From NCBI GenBank assembly GCA_022819985.1, contig JAJEGH010000016.1:62001-126000 (forward strand): 64,000 bases of DNA, in the 5' to 3' direction. Below, piece by piece: positions 26,584 to 36,606 of the stretch. This DNA comes from Alphaproteobacteria bacterium. GTDB lineage: Bacteria > Pseudomonadota > Alphaproteobacteria > Bin65. A program made the translations under genes and the position numbers. The notes beneath the pieces were generated by a model that saw nothing but the letters and a program-made list of their open reading frames with translations, did no database searches and was not told the DNA's origin. Numbering within the stretch: the first letter of the stretch is position 1; the number at the start of each line of letters is the position of its first letter.

Positions 26584-28019
26584 CTGAATCCCCCGCCGAC
26601 CCGCTTCGCGTCGACATCTGCGTGATCGGCGCCGGCGCCGCCGGCTTGTCGGTCGCCGCCGGCTGCGCCCAGCTCGGCGCGCGCACCGTGCTGATCGAGC
26701 GCGGCGCGATGGGCGGCGACTGCCTCAATACCGGCTGCGTGCCGTCCAAGGCGATGCTGGCGGCCGGCCACGCCGCCGAGATCGTGCGCACCGCCGGGCG
26801 CTTCGGCGTCGCGGCGGCGGCGCCGGAGATCGATTTCGCGGCCGTGCACCGCCACGTCCACGGCGTCATCGCCGCCATCGCGCCGATCGATTCGGTCGAG
26901 CGCTTCCGCGCGCTCGGCGTGAACGTCATCCAGGGTTCGGCACGCTTCACCGGGCCGGACGCGCTCGAGGTCGACGGCCGGCGGATCGCGGCGAAGCGCT
27001 TCGTCGTCGCGACCGGATCGAAGGCCGTCGCGCCACCGGTGCCGGGGCTGGCCGACGCGCCCTATCTCACCAACGAGACAGTCTTCGACCTGACCGAATG
27101 CCCCGACCACCTGCTCGTCATGGGCGGCGGGCCGATCGGCTGCGAGCTGGCCCAGGCCCACCGCCGGCTCGGCGCGAAGGTCACCATCGTCGAGATGATG
27201 CGCCTCCTGGGCCGGGACGATCCGGAGGCCGCCGACGTGGTGCGCCGGCAGCTGAAGGCGGAAGGCGTCGAGATTCTGGAAGGCGCGCGCGCCGAACGGG
27301 TCGAGATGCAAGACGGCGGCATCGCACTCACCGTCAGCCGCGACGGCGCGGAGACGGTGCTGACCGGCTCGCACCTGCTGGTCGCCGCCGGGCGGGCGCC
27401 GGTGGTCGACGGGCTCGATCTCGACAAGGCCGGCGTCCGGGTCGGCCGCGCGGGGATCGATGTCGATGCCGGCCTGCGCACGTCCAACAAGCGCATCTTC
27501 GCGGCCGGCGACGTCGCCGGCGGGCCGCAATTCACCCACATTGCGGGCTATCATGCCGGCGTGCTCGTGCGCCGCCTGCTGTTCCGCATGGGCTGGGCGA
27601 AGGTCGACTACCGGGCGCTGCCCTGGGTGACCTATACCGAGCCGGAACTGGCCCAGACCGGACTGACCGAGGCCCAGGCCGCCGAGAAGCACGGCCGGCT
27701 CGCCGTGCTGCGCTGGAGCTTCGCCGAGAACGACCGCGCCCAGGCCGAACGCCGGACCGACGGCCACATGAAGATCGTCGCGACGCCGAAGGGGAAAATC
27801 CTCGGCGCCACCATCGTCGGCGCCCATGCCGGTGAGCTGATCCACCCCTGGGTGCTGGCGATCCAGAACGGCATCGGCCTGGCGAAAATGTCCGGCTATA
27901 TCGCGCCCTATCCGACCCTGGGCGAGATCGGCAAGCGCACGGCGTCGAGCTACTACATGCCGAAGCTGTTCAGCGACCGGACCCGCCGGATCGTGCGGAT
28001 GCTGTTGCGCTTGCCGTGA
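26580..28019 (+). CDS. FAD-dependent pyridine nucleotide-disulfide oxidoreductase (mercuric reductase/Lpd-like)
   Basis: The 479-residue flavoprotein has the FAD loop GAGAAGLSVA near residue 18, the redox-active pair C48/C53 in GGDCLNTGCVPSK, the NAD loop VMGGGPIGCELAQ and the second FAD motif RIFAAGDVAGG. The dimerisation domain is present (TYTEPELAQTGLTEAQA). It lacks the usual C-terminal catalytic His-Glu dyad of dihydrolipoamide dehydrogenase and the extra cysteines of MerA, placing it in a related group with unknown disulfide or quinone substrate. It is coupled to the upstream dehydrogenase. Confidence 0.85.
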   Translation: MTESPADPLRVDICVIGAGAAGLSVAAGCAQLGARTVLIERGAMGGDCLNTGCVPSKAMLAAGHAAEIVRTAGRFGVAAAAPEIDFAAVHRHVHGVIAAIAPIDSVERFRALGVNVIQGSARFTGPDALEVDGRRIAAKRFVVATGSKAVAPPVPGLADAPYLTNETVFDLTECPDHLLVMGGGPIGCELAQAHRRLGAKVTIVEMMRLLGRDDPEAADVVRRQLKAEGVEILEGARAERVEMQDGGIALTVSRDGAETVLTGSHLLVAAGRAPVVDGLDLDKAGVRVGRAGIDVDAGLRTSNKRIFAAGDVAGGPQFTHIAGYHAGVLVRRLLFRMGWAKVDYRALPWVTYTEPELAQTGLTEAQAAEKHGRLAVLRWSFAENDRAQAERRTDGHMKIVATPKGKILGATIVGAHAGELIHPWVLAIQNGIGLAKMSGYIAPYPTLGEIGKRTASSYYMPKLFSDRTRRIVRMLLRLP

Positions 28020-28032
28020 GTTTGTCGAGAGG

Positions 28033-28162
28033 CCCCTCGATACGGCGCTGACGCGCCTACTCGGGATGAGGGAGGAGGCTGTTGGGGATTCAAGAGCCTC
28101 AACACACCGCTCTTCCTCATCCTGAGTAGCCCCGGCCGCCAGGCCGGGGCGTATCGAAGGGG
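28033..28162. repeat. Intergenic inverted-repeat element (REP/RUP-like)
   Basis: The left end cccctcgatacg and right end cgtatcgaagggg are inverted copies, and inside them ctcgggatgaggg faces ctcatcctgag. The right half also holds a small CCCCGGC-CGCCAG-GCCGGGG hairpin. Such elements are repeated in many alphaproteobacterial chromosomes. It fills the 149-base gap between convergent genes and may also stop transcription. Confidence 0.6.
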
Positions 28163-28168
28163 CGACTC

Positions 28169-29064
28169 CTATCCGGCGAATATCCCGACCGGCGCGCCCT
28201 TCACACCCGGATCGAAGGCGAACAGGCCGCCGGCGAGCGGCTCGGCGGCGCGCGCGGCCTCGTCCATGCCGGCGGTGCCCGACGTGACGACCAGGATGTC
28301 GAGGTCCGGGCCGGCGAAGGCGCAGCTGGTCGGGCGGCTCACCGGCATCCCGACGATCCGGTCGACCGCGCCGTCCGGCGTGAAGCGGACGATGCAGCCG
28401 CCGTCCCAGCGCGCGCTCCACAGGCAGCCGTCCGCATCGACCGCCATGCCGTCGGGCCAGCCGGGCGCCGCGCCGGGTTCGACTGCGACTTGTCGCAGGC
28501 CCAGCACACCGCCGTTGGGCGCGCCGCCCTGCGCGTCGAACGGATAGCGGAAGATCGCGCCGGCCGGGCTGTCGGCGATGTAGAAGACCGTGCCGTCCGG
28601 GCTCCAGCCCGGCCCGTTGGGCACGGTGAAGCCGCCGGCCATCGCCGCTGCGGCATCCCCGGCCCGAGCCGGAACAGGCGGCCGCCGGCGCCCGTGTAGT
28701 TCCGCGGCATGGAGCCGGCCCAGAAGCATCCGTCCGGGCCGCATTTGCCGTCGTTGAAATGGAAGTCCGGGCGCGTTTCTTCCGGATGGCTGAGCCGGCC
28801 GAACGCGCCCGTCTCCGGGTCCAGCCGGCCGAAGCCGGAGGCCATCGCCGCGACGAGACCTCCGTCGCCGGCGACGCCGATACTGTGGACCGCTTCGCCG
28901 GCATCGACGCTCGCGGCCGCGCCAGTTGCAAGGTCGTACCGGTGCAGCCGCCGGCCGATACAGTCGATCCACCACACGCAGCCCCGGCCGGCATCCCAGA
29001 CCGGCGCTTCCCCCAGCCGGGCCTTCGCGTCGTGAAGCAGATCGACCGCGGTTGCCTTTGTCAT
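28169..29064 (-). pseudogene. SMP-30/gluconolactonase-like protein, frameshifted
   Basis: The N-terminal half (from ATG 29064) reads GEAPVWDAGRGCVWWIDC...FHFNDGKCGPDGCFWAGSMP, a clear SMP-30/gluconolactonase beta-propeller start. After GGRLFRLGP the matching sequence continues in another frame as GGFTVPNGPGWSPDGTVFYIADSP through DGMAVDADGCLWSARWDGG to the stop at 28169. Restoring one base near 28655-28668, in a run of C and G, rejoins the two halves. It is either a recent pseudogene or a one-base sequence error. An intact protein would hydrolyse a sugar lactone or similar ester with a divalent metal. Confidence 0.8.
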
Positions 29065-29135
29065 GCGCAAAGCATGGGGCATCGCCCAACCCGAGGCAAC
29101 CTGAGGGCAGGTACGCGCCCGAACGGGAAGGCGGC

Positions 29136-29152
29136 TTTACGGATATCGTAAA
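29136..29152. promoter_or_regulatory. Palindrome before higBA, possible antitoxin operator
   Basis: TTTACG (29136-29141) and CGTAAA (29147-29152) flank five bases, 20 bases upstream of the higB ATG. HigA antitoxins repress their own operon through such short palindromes. The match is positional and structural only. Confidence 0.4.
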
Positions 29153-29172
29153 TCCCTTTAGTATCGACACAT

Positions 29173-29444
29173 ATGATTCGAAGCTTCAGGGACAGGCGCA
29201 CCCGGCAATTCTTCGAAGGGAATCGCGTTGCAGTATTCCAGGCGTTCGCCCATCAGGCCGCTTGACGCTTCTGGACAGTGCGGAGACGCTCGGCGATCTG
29301 GCCGCCTTGTCCAGTAATCGCCTGGAAGCGTTGCGGGGCGACCGCTTGGGGCAACACAGCATCCGGATCAATCGGCAATGGCGCGTCTGCTTTCGCTGGA
29401 CTGCAGACGGGCCGCGTGACGTGGAAATCGTCGACTATCACTAA
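29173..29444 (+). pseudogene. higB: HigB-type toxin (RelE superfamily), frameshifted
   Basis: The start MIRSFRDRRTRQFFEGNRVAVFQ is the usual HigB N-terminus but stops at TGA 29263. The rest of the toxin, RLTLLDSAETLGDLAALSSNRLEALRGDRLGQHSIRINRQWRVCFRW through VEIVDYH, continues in the -1 frame to 29444. One base missing near 29255-29262 explains both pieces. No slippery heptamer is visible, so programmed frameshifting is unlikely. Intact HigB proteins are ribosome-dependent mRNA nucleases. Either the toxin is dead or the sequence has an error. Confidence 0.82.
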
Positions 29445-29460
29445 GTGGAAGAGGCAGACG

Positions 29461-29766
29461 GTGAGCGCAAAAAACGGCATGAGACCGGTCCATCCCGGCG
29501 AAATTCTGCGCGAGGAAATGGATGCGCTCGACCTGTCGGCGAATGCTCTGTCGAAGGCGCTGGGCGTGCCGGTCAACCGGATCACGACGATCCTGAACGG
29601 CCAGCGCGGCGTCACGGCAGACACCGCCTTGCGCCTTGCGCGCTATTTCGGCACGACGCCGCAAATGTGGATGAACCTGCAAAAGACCTGGGAGCTTCGG
29701 CGGGCGGAAGCCGAGACCGGCCGGGAAATCGCCGAACGGGTAATGCCCCGGCAGTCCGCCGCGTGA
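29461..29766 (+). CDS. higA: HigA-type antitoxin (XRE-family)
   Basis: The 101-residue protein contains MRPVHPGEILREEMDALDL, an XRE helix-turn-helix (LSKALGVPVNRITTILNGQRGVTADTALRLARYFGTTPQMWMNLQ) and a short C-terminal helix, the standard HigA. The GTG at 29461 follows a GAGG at six bases; an ATG at 29479 is a possible alternative. It is 16 bases after higB. HigA normally binds and silences HigB and represses the operon. It is intact although its toxin partner is frameshifted. Confidence 0.88.
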   Translation: MSAKNGMRPVHPGEILREEMDALDLSANALSKALGVPVNRITTILNGQRGVTADTALRLARYFGTTPQMWMNLQKTWELRRAEAETGREIAERVMPRQSAA

Positions 29767-30015
29767 AAATTCGCCGATAGACCGGGCTGCCGCCTCCGGG
29801 TATTTTCGGCACGTATCCCGTTTATCGGGCTTGCAAGACCGCCTCGGTGCGGCAAGGCCCTGCGCCTGAGTGCACGGGGCCTTCTCCTCTTCGGACCGGC
29901 CATCGCCGTCCGCTGCTTTCAAACCTGTGTCATTCTTCGCGCTATCGGGCCGGCGGTGCGCGGGTTAGGGAGGACCGCTGCCGACCTGCCTAACCCCGAC
30001 CCTCCGGAGCCTGCC

Positions 30016-31188
30016 ATGGGCGACGCCGACCTCCTCGCCGCCATCAACCCGCGCATCGCCGCGATTCCCGAAAGCGGCATCGTCGAACTGGCCAACCACG
30101 GGCGCGAGATCGAGGGCCTGATCCCGCTGTGGATCGGCGAGGGCGACCTGCCGACGCCGGACTTCATCGGCGATGCGGCGGTCCGGGCGCTGCGCAGCGG
30201 CAACACCTTCTACACCTACCAGCGCGGCATCCCGCCATTGCGCCGGGCGCTCGGCGCTTATCTGAGCGGGCTCTACGGCGTCGAGGTGTCGCCGGAGCGC
30301 ACCATCGTCACCATCGGCGGCATGCAGGCGGTCATGCAGACCATGCAGATGCTGCTCGGCCCGGACGACGAGGTGGTGGCGCCGTCGCCGGTCTGGCCCA
30401 ATATCGGCGCGGCGGTGGATATCGTCGGCGGCCGGGTCGTGGACGTGCCCCTGCGCCTCGGCAACGCCGGCTGGACCCTCGACCTCGACCGGCTGTTCGA
30501 CGCCGTCGGCCCGCGCACCAAGGCGTTCTTCATCAATTCGCCGGGCAACCCGACCGGCTGGACGATGACCCGCGAGGACCAGATCGCCGTGCGCGACTTC
30601 GCCCGGCGGCGCGGCCTGTGGATCGTTGCCGACGAGGTCTACGGCCGCCTGGTCTACGGCATGGACGTCGCGCCCTCCTTCCTGCAGGTCTGCGAGCCCG
30701 ACGAGCGGCTGGTCGTCGTGAACACCTTCTCGAAGAACTGGTCGATGACCGGCTGGCGCATCGGCTGGTCGGTCGGGCCGGAGGCGCTCGGCCAGGTGTT
30801 CGAGAACCTGGTCCAGTACAACACCTCCGGCGTGCCGACCTTCCTGCAATACGGCGCCGTCGCCGCCCTGAAGGAGGGCGGATCGTATCTCGAGGAAATG
30901 ATCGCGCGCTGCCACAAGGGCCGGGACATCGTGTGCGACGCGCTCGAACCGCTGCCCAACGTCCGCTTCGCCCGGCCGGACGGCTCCTTCTACCTCTACC
31001 TGGCGGTCGAGGGAGAAACCGACAGCCGGGCGCTCGCCTACCGCCTGGTCGACGAGGCCCGCGTCGGCCTCGCGCCGGGCGCGGCTTTCGGGCCGGACAG
31101 CGAAGGCTTCATGCGCCTGTGCTTCGGCGTCTCGCACGACAAGCTGGAAGCCGCGATGGAACGGCTGGTCCCGGCGCTGGCGCGCTGA
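30016..31188 (+). CDS. Class I/II pyridoxal phosphate-dependent aminotransferase
   Basis: The 390-residue fold-type I aminotransferase has LWIGEGDLPTPDFI, YTYQRGIPPLRRAL, the FINSPGNPTGWTMT cofactor region, DEVYGRLVY and the PLP-lysine motif NTFSKNWSMTGWRIGWSVG, with the final substrate-binding arginine in MRLCFGVSHDKLEAAMERL. The ATG at 30016 has GGAG six bases upstream; the longer frame is not conserved. Substrate could be aspartate, tyrosine or a related amino acid and cannot be fixed from sequence. An MFS exporter follows 16 bases later. Confidence 0.87.
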   Translation: MGDADLLAAINPRIAAIPESGIVELANHGREIEGLIPLWIGEGDLPTPDFIGDAAVRALRSGNTFYTYQRGIPPLRRALGAYLSGLYGVEVSPERTIVTIGGMQAVMQTMQMLLGPDDEVVAPSPVWPNIGAAVDIVGGRVVDVPLRLGNAGWTLDLDRLFDAVGPRTKAFFINSPGNPTGWTMTREDQIAVRDFARRRGLWIVADEVYGRLVYGMDVAPSFLQVCEPDERLVVVNTFSKNWSMTGWRIGWSVGPEALGQVFENLVQYNTSGVPTFLQYGAVAALKEGGSYLEEMIARCHKGRDIVCDALEPLPNVRFARPDGSFYLYLAVEGETDSRALAYRLVDEARVGLAPGAAFGPDSEGFMRLCFGVSHDKLEAAMERLVPALAR

Positions 31189-31204
31189 CGGCCCCGGCGA
31201 TTCC

Positions 31205-32446
31205 TTGACCGGAGACCCGGCCCGACGACGGACCCCGCGGCAGGCGCGACCCGGCGGGGTGCTGTTCGCCACCCTGGTGCTCGCCACCGCGATGGGGCCG
31301 ATGGCGCTCCAGATGTTCTTCCCGGCGGTGCCGGGCGTGCGGGCCGGCTTCGGCGTCGGCGAGGACGTGGCCCAGATGACGGTCAGCCTGCCGCTTTTCG
31401 TCATGGCTTGCCTCACGCTGGCCTACGGCTCGCTGTCCGACCGGCTGGGCCGCCGCCCGGTGCTGATCGGCGGCATCCTGCTGTTCGCCGCCGGCAGCGC
31501 GCTCGCCGCGATGGCGGACACGATCTGGCTGCTGCTCGCCGGGCGCTTCGTGCAGGCGGCAGGCGGCGCCTGCGGCGTGGCGCTCGCCCGCGCCATCGTC
31601 CGCGATGTCTACGGCGCCGACCGGCTGGTCCGGATGATCGCCTGGCTGACCATGGCCTTCGCCCTCGGCCCCATGATCTCGGTGCCGCTCGGCGGCTGGC
31701 TGGTCGCCGGCTACGGCTGGCGCAGCGTGCTCGTCTTCGCCGCGCTGGCCGGCCTGGTCATCGCGCTCTGCGTCTTTCTCGCCGTTGCCGAATCCCATCC
31801 GCCGTCGGCGCGCAGGCCCGGCGGCGGCGCGGCCGGCCTGCTCGGCGACTATGGCGCCCTGCTCGGCAACCTGCGCCTTCAGGCGTTCGTCTGGCAGTCG
31901 GGTGCGACTTCGGGCGCCTTCTTCGTCGCCGCGCCGGCCTCCGCCGTCGTCGTCATCGACTATCTGGGCCATTCGCCCGTGACCTACGGCACCTGGTTCC
32001 CGCTGTTCCCGGCCGGCTTCCTGCTCGGCAATTTCGTCGCCGGGCGGCTGAGCGGCCGCGTCCCGGTCGAGACGATGGTGCTCGCCAGCAGCCTGCTCCA
32101 GGCGGCGACGGTCGGCGCGGTCGCCCTGTCCGCCGCAGCCGGCGGGCTGACGCTCTGGACGATCTTCCTGCCCGCCTTCTTCATCACCTTCGGCAACGGG
32201 ATCGGCCTGTCGAACGCCCAGGCCGGCGCGATCCGCCTGGCCGGCGACCGCGCCGGGACCGCCGCCGGCATCGGCTCGTTCATGCAACTGTTCTGCGGCG
32301 CGCTGTTTCTCCAGCTGTTCGGCCTGCTCGCCGACGGCACGGCGGCACCGCTCGTGTTCGTGCTGGGCCTGACGGCCGCGCTGGCGCTGGTCGCCGGGGG
32401 AACCGCCTTCGCCCTGCGGGACCGCCCCGCAACCCGCCACAGATAA
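31205..32446 (+). CDS. MFS transporter, Bcr/CflA-type drug resistance
   Basis: The 413-residue protein from a TTG start has 12 hydrophobic helices and Bcr/CflA features: MALQMFFPAVPGVRAGFGV in helix 1, motif A YGSLSDRLGRRPVLIGG after helix 2, GRFVQAAGGACGVALARAIVRD in helix 4 and ALGPMISVPLGGWL (motif C-like) in helix 5. Such antiporters export drugs, dipeptides or sulfonamides. It directly follows the aminotransferase, possibly in one transcript, and ends 27 bases from the convergent aroC. Confidence 0.85.
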   Translation: MTGDPARRRTPRQARPGGVLFATLVLATAMGPMALQMFFPAVPGVRAGFGVGEDVAQMTVSLPLFVMACLTLAYGSLSDRLGRRPVLIGGILLFAAGSALAAMADTIWLLLAGRFVQAAGGACGVALARAIVRDVYGADRLVRMIAWLTMAFALGPMISVPLGGWLVAGYGWRSVLVFAALAGLVIALCVFLAVAESHPPSARRPGGGAAGLLGDYGALLGNLRLQAFVWQSGATSGAFFVAAPASAVVVIDYLGHSPVTYGTWFPLFPAGFLLGNFVAGRLSGRVPVETMVLASSLLQAATVGAVALSAAAGGLTLWTIFLPAFFITFGNGIGLSNAQAGAIRLAGDRAGTAAGIGSFMQLFCGALFLQLFGLLADGTAAPLVFVLGLTAALALVAGGTAFALRDRPATRHR

Positions 32447-32473
32447 CGGCCGGCGGCGCGGCGCGGCAGACGG

Positions 32474-33559
32474 CTACCGCCCCTGCTGGCCGAGGTGCCG
32501 CAGCCAGTGGTCGGCGAGGACGCAGGCCATCATGGCCTCGCCGATCGGCACGGCGCGGATGCCGACGCAGGGGTCGTGCCGGCCTTTGGTGATTGCCGTG
32601 GCGTCCTCGCCGTCGACCGTGACCGTGGGCCGCGGCCGGGGCAGCGACGAAGTCGGCTTGACGGCGAAACGCACGACAAGCGGCTCGCCGTTGGTGATGC
32701 CGCCGAGCGTGCCGCCGGCCCGGTTGCTGTCGAACACCATGGCGCCGTCTTCCATGTGCATGGCGTCGTGGGCGTCCTCGCCGGGCAGCGCCGCGCCGGC
32801 GAAGCCGTCGCCGATCTCGACCGCCTTGACCGCGTTGATCGACATCATCGCCTTGGCGAGGTCGGCGTCCATCTTGTCGTAGACCGGCTCGCCCAGGCCG
32901 GGCGGCACGCCCTCGCCGTGGATTTCCAGCACCGCCCCGGCCGAGGAGCCGGCCTTGCGCGCGTCCGTCAGGAAGCGCTCACACTCCGGCACGGCCGCGG
33001 CGTCCGGGCACCAGAAGGGGTTGTCGCCGACGGTCTCCCAGTCCCAGCGCGCGCGGTCGATCTCCAGCGGCCCCATCTTCACCATCGCGCCGCGGATGCG
33101 GAAACCGTCGCCCCAGGCCGCGTTCAGGACCTGCCGGGCGACCGCGCCGGCGGCGACCCGCATGGCGGTCTCGCGCGCCGAGGCCCGGCCGCTGCCGCGA
33201 TAGTCGCGGATGCCGTATTTCTTCCAGTAGGTGAAATCGGCATGGCCGGGCCGGAACAGGTCCTTGATCTCGGAATAGTCCCGCGGGCGCTGGTCGACAT
33301 TCTCGATGACCAGGCTGATCGGCGTGCCGGTGGTCCGCCCCTCGAAGGTGCCGGAGAGGATGCGCACCCGGTCCGGCTCCTTGCGCTGGGTGACGAATTT
33401 CGACTGGCCCGGCCGGCGCTTGTCGAGCCAGGGCTGGATATCGGCTTCGGTCAGCGGCAGGCGCGGCGGCACGCCATCGACCACGCCGCCGATGGCGGGC
33501 CCGTGGCTCTCGCCCCAGGTGGTGAACCGGAACGCCGTGCCGAAGGCGTTGCCGGGCAC
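32474..33559 (-). CDS. aroC: Chorismate synthase
   Basis: The 361-residue protein is Aro[62 protein letters not shown] and [20 protein letters not shown]. It forms chorismate from EPSP with reduced FMN. The start is GTG 33559, giving the conserved [12 protein letters not shown]; a longer frame read upstream is only overlap with fabI in another frame. The gene starts two bases after the fabI stop, so both are one transcript. Confidence 0.96.
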   Translation of the reverse strand: MPGNAFGTAFRFTTWGESHGPAIGGVVDGVPPRLPLTEADIQPWLDKRRPGQSKFVTQRKEPDRVRILSGTFEGRTTGTPISLVIENVDQRPRDYSEIKDLFRPGHADFTYWKKYGIRDYRGSGRASARETAMRVAAGAVARQVLNAAWGDGFRIRGAMVKMGPLEIDRARWDWETVGDNPFWCPDAAAVPECERFLTDARKAGSSAGAVLEIHGEGVPPGLGEPVYDKMDADLAKAMMSINAVKAVEIGDGFAGAALPGEDAHDAMHMEDGAMVFDSNRAGGTLGGITNGEPLVVRFAVKPTSSLPRPRPTVTVDGEDATAITKGRHDPCVGIRAVPIGEAMMACVLADHWLRHLGQQGR

Positions 33560-33561
33560 GG

Positions 33562-34389
33562 TCAGCCGGTCCCGCGCGCTTCGGCGATCAGGTCGGGCGC
33601 GTCGATCGCCTTCATGCCGACGACATGGTAGCCGCTGTCGACATGGTGGACCTCGCCGGTCACGCCGGTCGACAGGTCCGAGAGCAGATAGAGGCCGGCG
33701 CCGCCGACCTCGCCGGTCGTCACGTTGCGGCGCAGGGGGGCGTTGTCGGCGTTCCATTTCAGGATGTAGCGGAAGTCGCCGATGCCCGAGGCCGCCAGGG
33801 TCTTGATCGGCCCGGCCGAGATGGCGTTCACCCTTATGCCGCGGTCGCCGAGATCGACGGCGAGATATTTCACGCTCGCCTCCAGCGCCGCCTTGGCGAC
33901 GCCCATGACGTTGTAATGCGGCATAACCCGCTCGGCGCCGTAATAGGTGAGCGTGAGCAGGCTGCCGCCGTCGTTCATCATCGCGGCGGCGCGGCGGCAG
34001 ACATCGGTGAAGGAATAGCAGGAGACCAGCATCGAGCGGACGAAGTTGTCCTTCGAGGTGTGGAGATACTTGCCCTTCAGTTCGTCCTTGTCGGCATAGG
34101 CGATGGCGTGGACGACGAAGTCGAGCCGGCCCCAGGCCCGTTCGAGCGCCGCAAAAGCCTCGTCGAGCGACGCTTCGTCGGTCACGTCGCAGGGCAGGAC
34201 GAGCGAGGCTCCGGCGCTTTCGGCGAGCGGACGCACGCGCTTCTCCAGCGCCTCGCCCTGGAAGGTGAAGGCGAGTTCCGCGCCCTGGTCCGCGACCGCC
34301 CGGGCGATGCCCCAGGCGATCGACCGGTCGTTGGCGACGCCCATGACGAGGCCGCGCCTGCCGGCCATAAGTCCCGCTCGTGCGGCCAT
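33562..34389 (-). CDS. fabI: Enoyl-[acyl-carrier-protein] reductase (NADH), FabI
   Basis: The 275-residue short-chain dehydrogenase is Fab[20 protein letters not shown] binds [21 protein letters not shown] follows, and the catalytic set is [22 protein letters not shown] (Tyr-x6-Lys). [14 protein letters not shown] is the usual substrate-binding loop. It performs the last step of each fatty-acid elongation cycle. An internal ATG at 34368 is an alternative start. fabI-aroC co-transcription is common in alphaproteobacteria. Confidence 0.96.
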   Translation of the reverse strand: MAARAGLMAGRRGLVMGVANDRSIAWGIARAVADQGAELAFTFQGEALEKRVRPLAESAGASLVLPCDVTDEASLDEAFAALERAWGRLDFVVHAIAYADKDELKGKYLHTSKDNFVRSMLVSCYSFTDVCRRAAAMMNDGGSLLTLTYYGAERVMPHYNVMGVAKAALEASVKYLAVDLGDRGIRVNAISAGPIKTLAASGIGDFRYILKWNADNAPLRRNVTTGEVGGAGLYLLSDLSTGVTGEVHHVDSGYHVVGMKAIDAPDLIAEARGTG

Positions 34390-34577
34390 ATACCGATGAT
34401 GCCCTTCCTGCTGCGAAGCGCGTGCATCCTACACCGCGCACCCCCCCGGTCAATCGGAGGGCGGTCAATTGCAGCTCGGAAGGCGGGCGGAAGGCGGGCG
34501 GGCAGGGGCGCGACACGGGCGGCGAAGCGCAGTATGGTCGTTCTCCGGTCCATTCGGGGAAAACGGACGCGCCGGGC

Positions 34578-35906
34578 ATGACGGACGCGGGACACCGCAG
34601 CGAAGCGCGCAACGAACATCGGGCGGCTCCCGCCGCCGGGCAGGCGGTCCGCGCCGCCGGCGAATTCTGCGCCTATCTCTGCCTGCGCTTCTGGAAGGAC
34701 CACAATTTCAGCGCAGCGGCCTCGCTCAGCTACACCACCCTGCTCGCGGTCGTGCCGCTGGCCGCCATCGGCTTCTCGATCCTGGCGGCGTTTCCCGTAT
34801 TCGACCGGATCCGCGCCGACCTGCTGTCCTTCATCCTGGAGATTTTCCTGCCGCAGAATGTCGACGCCGTACGCGGCCAGTTCGACCTGTTCCTGCGCAA
34901 TACGCGGGAGCTGACCGCGGTCGGCACGGTCGCGCTGGCGGTCACGGCGGTCATCCTGCTCGACACGGTGGACACCTGGTTCAACCGGATCTGGCGCCAG
35001 CCGGAGGTCCGGCCGCTGGTCCAGCGCATGACGATGTACTGGGCGGTCCTCACCGTGACGCCACTGCTCGCCGGCGGCAGCATCGCGATCTCGACCTACC
35101 TGTTCGCCCAGGCCAATCTGGGCATCGCCGAGGGAAGCTGGATCCAGAGCACCGCGGTCAGCTGGCTGCCGCCGATCCTGCTGTTCGTCTCCTTCGCCGT
35201 CGCCTACATGGTCATTCCCTACCGCAAGGTCCGGCTGGGTTACGCGGCGCTCGGCGCGCTCATCGCGCTGCTGCTCTACGACGGGCTGAAATGGGGCTTC
35301 TCCCTCTATTTCCGCGCCTTCCCGTCCTACGAAACCCTGTATGGCGCGCTGTCCTACATCCCGCTGCTGCTGATCTGGATGTATCTGGTGTGGTGCGCCG
35401 TCCTGTTCGGGGCGCAGACCGCCGCCGCGCTGCCCGAATGGCTGGCCCTGCAGCGGCACGGGCCGCCGAGCGAGAGCCGGACGACCCGGCGCCTCGCCCA
35501 GGCCATGGTGATCCTGCACGGGCTGTACCGGGCCGGCGCGACCGGCCGGCCGGTCGATTCCGAAACGCTGCTGGACCCGCTGCCGGATTCCGCCGAACTG
35601 CTGGAGCCGCTGCTCGAACAGCTCGAAGCGCTGCACTATATCGCGCGCTCCAACGAGGACGCCTGGCTTCTGTCGCGCGATCCGGCGGCGCTCACGGTCT
35701 ACGACGTGGCCCGCGACCTCGGCATCACGATCCGGCCCGGATCGGGCGGCCTTGAGGAAGCGGCAGGCTGGACGGACCGGCTGGATCTTCTCATCGCGCA
35801 GTCCGAGACAGCACAGCAGGACGTGCTGGATGTTTCCCTGCGCGATCTGTTCGGCGGTGCGGAGGGAGAAAGCGGCGATGGCTCCGGCAACCGACCGGGC
35901 GTCTAG
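34578..35906 (+). CDS. YihY/virulence factor BrkB family membrane protein
   Basis: The 442-residue protein has about six transmembrane helices: [31 protein letters not shown] opens the YihY domain, and [34 protein letters not shown] is its conserved end. Residues from about 290 on form a cytoplasmic region with a possible winged-helix-like part, as in longer BrkB proteins. Function is not established; once misannotated as RNase BN. The ATG at 34578 is the first that fits the family. Its stop abuts the convergent lipoprotein stop at 35907. Confidence 0.82.
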   Translation: MTDAGHRSEARNEHRAAPAAGQAVRAAGEFCAYLCLRFWKDHNFSAAASLSYTTLLAVVPLAAIGFSILAAFPVFDRIRADLLSFILEIFLPQNVDAVRGQFDLFLRNTRELTAVGTVALAVTAVILLDTVDTWFNRIWRQPEVRPLVQRMTMYWAVLTVTPLLAGGSIAISTYLFAQANLGIAEGSWIQSTAVSWLPPILLFVSFAVAYMVIPYRKVRLGYAALGALIALLLYDGLKWGFSLYFRAFPSYETLYGALSYIPLLLIWMYLVWCAVLFGAQTAAALPEWLALQRHGPPSESRTTRRLAQAMVILHGLYRAGATGRPVDSETLLDPLPDSAELLEPLLEQLEALHYIARSNEDAWLLSRDPAALTVYDVARDLGITIRPGSGGLEEAAGWTDRLDLLIAQSETAQQDVLDVSLRDLFGGAEGESGDGSGNRPGV

Positions 35907-36398
35907 CTAGCCTGCAATCTCCCAGTCGCCCACATCCGTCCTGCAGCGGCGGCCGGACACCGTTTCCGACCGTCCGTCGGCGAGTTCGACATGCTCGGTG
36001 AAGTCGCGGCACCACCGCCCTTTGAACCGGCCGCGCTTCGCCCGGTAGGGCGGCGAGACCGGCGTGACGGCGCCCCGGTTGCCGGTGCGCCGGTTGTGCC
36101 AGCGGTGGTCGTGGCCGGTTTCGCCCCGCTCCATCGCCCGCTGGGCATTCGAAGCCGCCATCGCGCGGTCCTGGCCGTCGAGCGCCGCGCCGATCCGGCT
36201 GCCGATGAAGCCGCCGATCAGGCCGCCGATCGCCGCGCCGGCCAGGCGGCCGCTCGTATCGCCCTTGCGCGCCAACGCTGCACCGGCGAGCGCGCCGATC
36301 ACCCCGCCGCCTGCCGCCCCGGCCATTTCCTTGTTCGCCGTGCAGGCCGAAAGGAAAAGGGCCGCGCTCATTCCGATGGCCAAAAACGCTTTATGCAC
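35907..36398 (-). CDS. Glycine-zipper outer-membrane lipoprotein
   Basis: The 163-residue protein has a lipoprotein signal ending LSAC (Cys19), then two glycine-zipper stretches ([18 protein letters not shown] and [20 protein letters not shown]), like the rickettsial 17-kDa antigen/SlyB family, followed by [26 protein letters not shown] and a C-terminal cysteine-bearing [14 protein letters not shown] domain (RT0821/Lpp0805-type). It is probably anchored in the outer membrane and may bind peptidoglycan or envelope components. Precise role unknown. Confidence 0.82.
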   Translation of the reverse strand: MHKAFLAIGMSAALFLSACTANKEMAGAAGGGVIGALAGAALARKGDTSGRLAGAAIGGLIGGFIGSRIGAALDGQDRAMAASNAQRAMERGETGHDHRWHNRRTGNRGAVTPVSPPYRAKRGRFKGRWCRDFTEHVELADGRSETVSGRRCRTDVGDWEIAG

Positions 36399-36606
36399 CG
36401 TTCGATCTCCTGTTCCTGCGTTTCTACCGGCCCATGCCGCACACCGGCGGCAGGCCGGCGCGCACCGCCCGAATCGATCCCGTTACCGCGTTGTACGGCC
36501 GGCGCGCCGGAACCCGTCGCACGAATTTTCCGGCGCGCCGCCGGGCCGCAGCCGTTTCGGACGCCGCCGGTATCCGGGGTGTGCGCATGGGCCTATAGTA
36601 GCCGCC

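Noticed and set aside
29250..29265. Programmed -1 frameshift in higB
   Set aside because: No slippery heptamer or downstream structure is visible at the junction, and HigB toxins are not known to use frameshifting.
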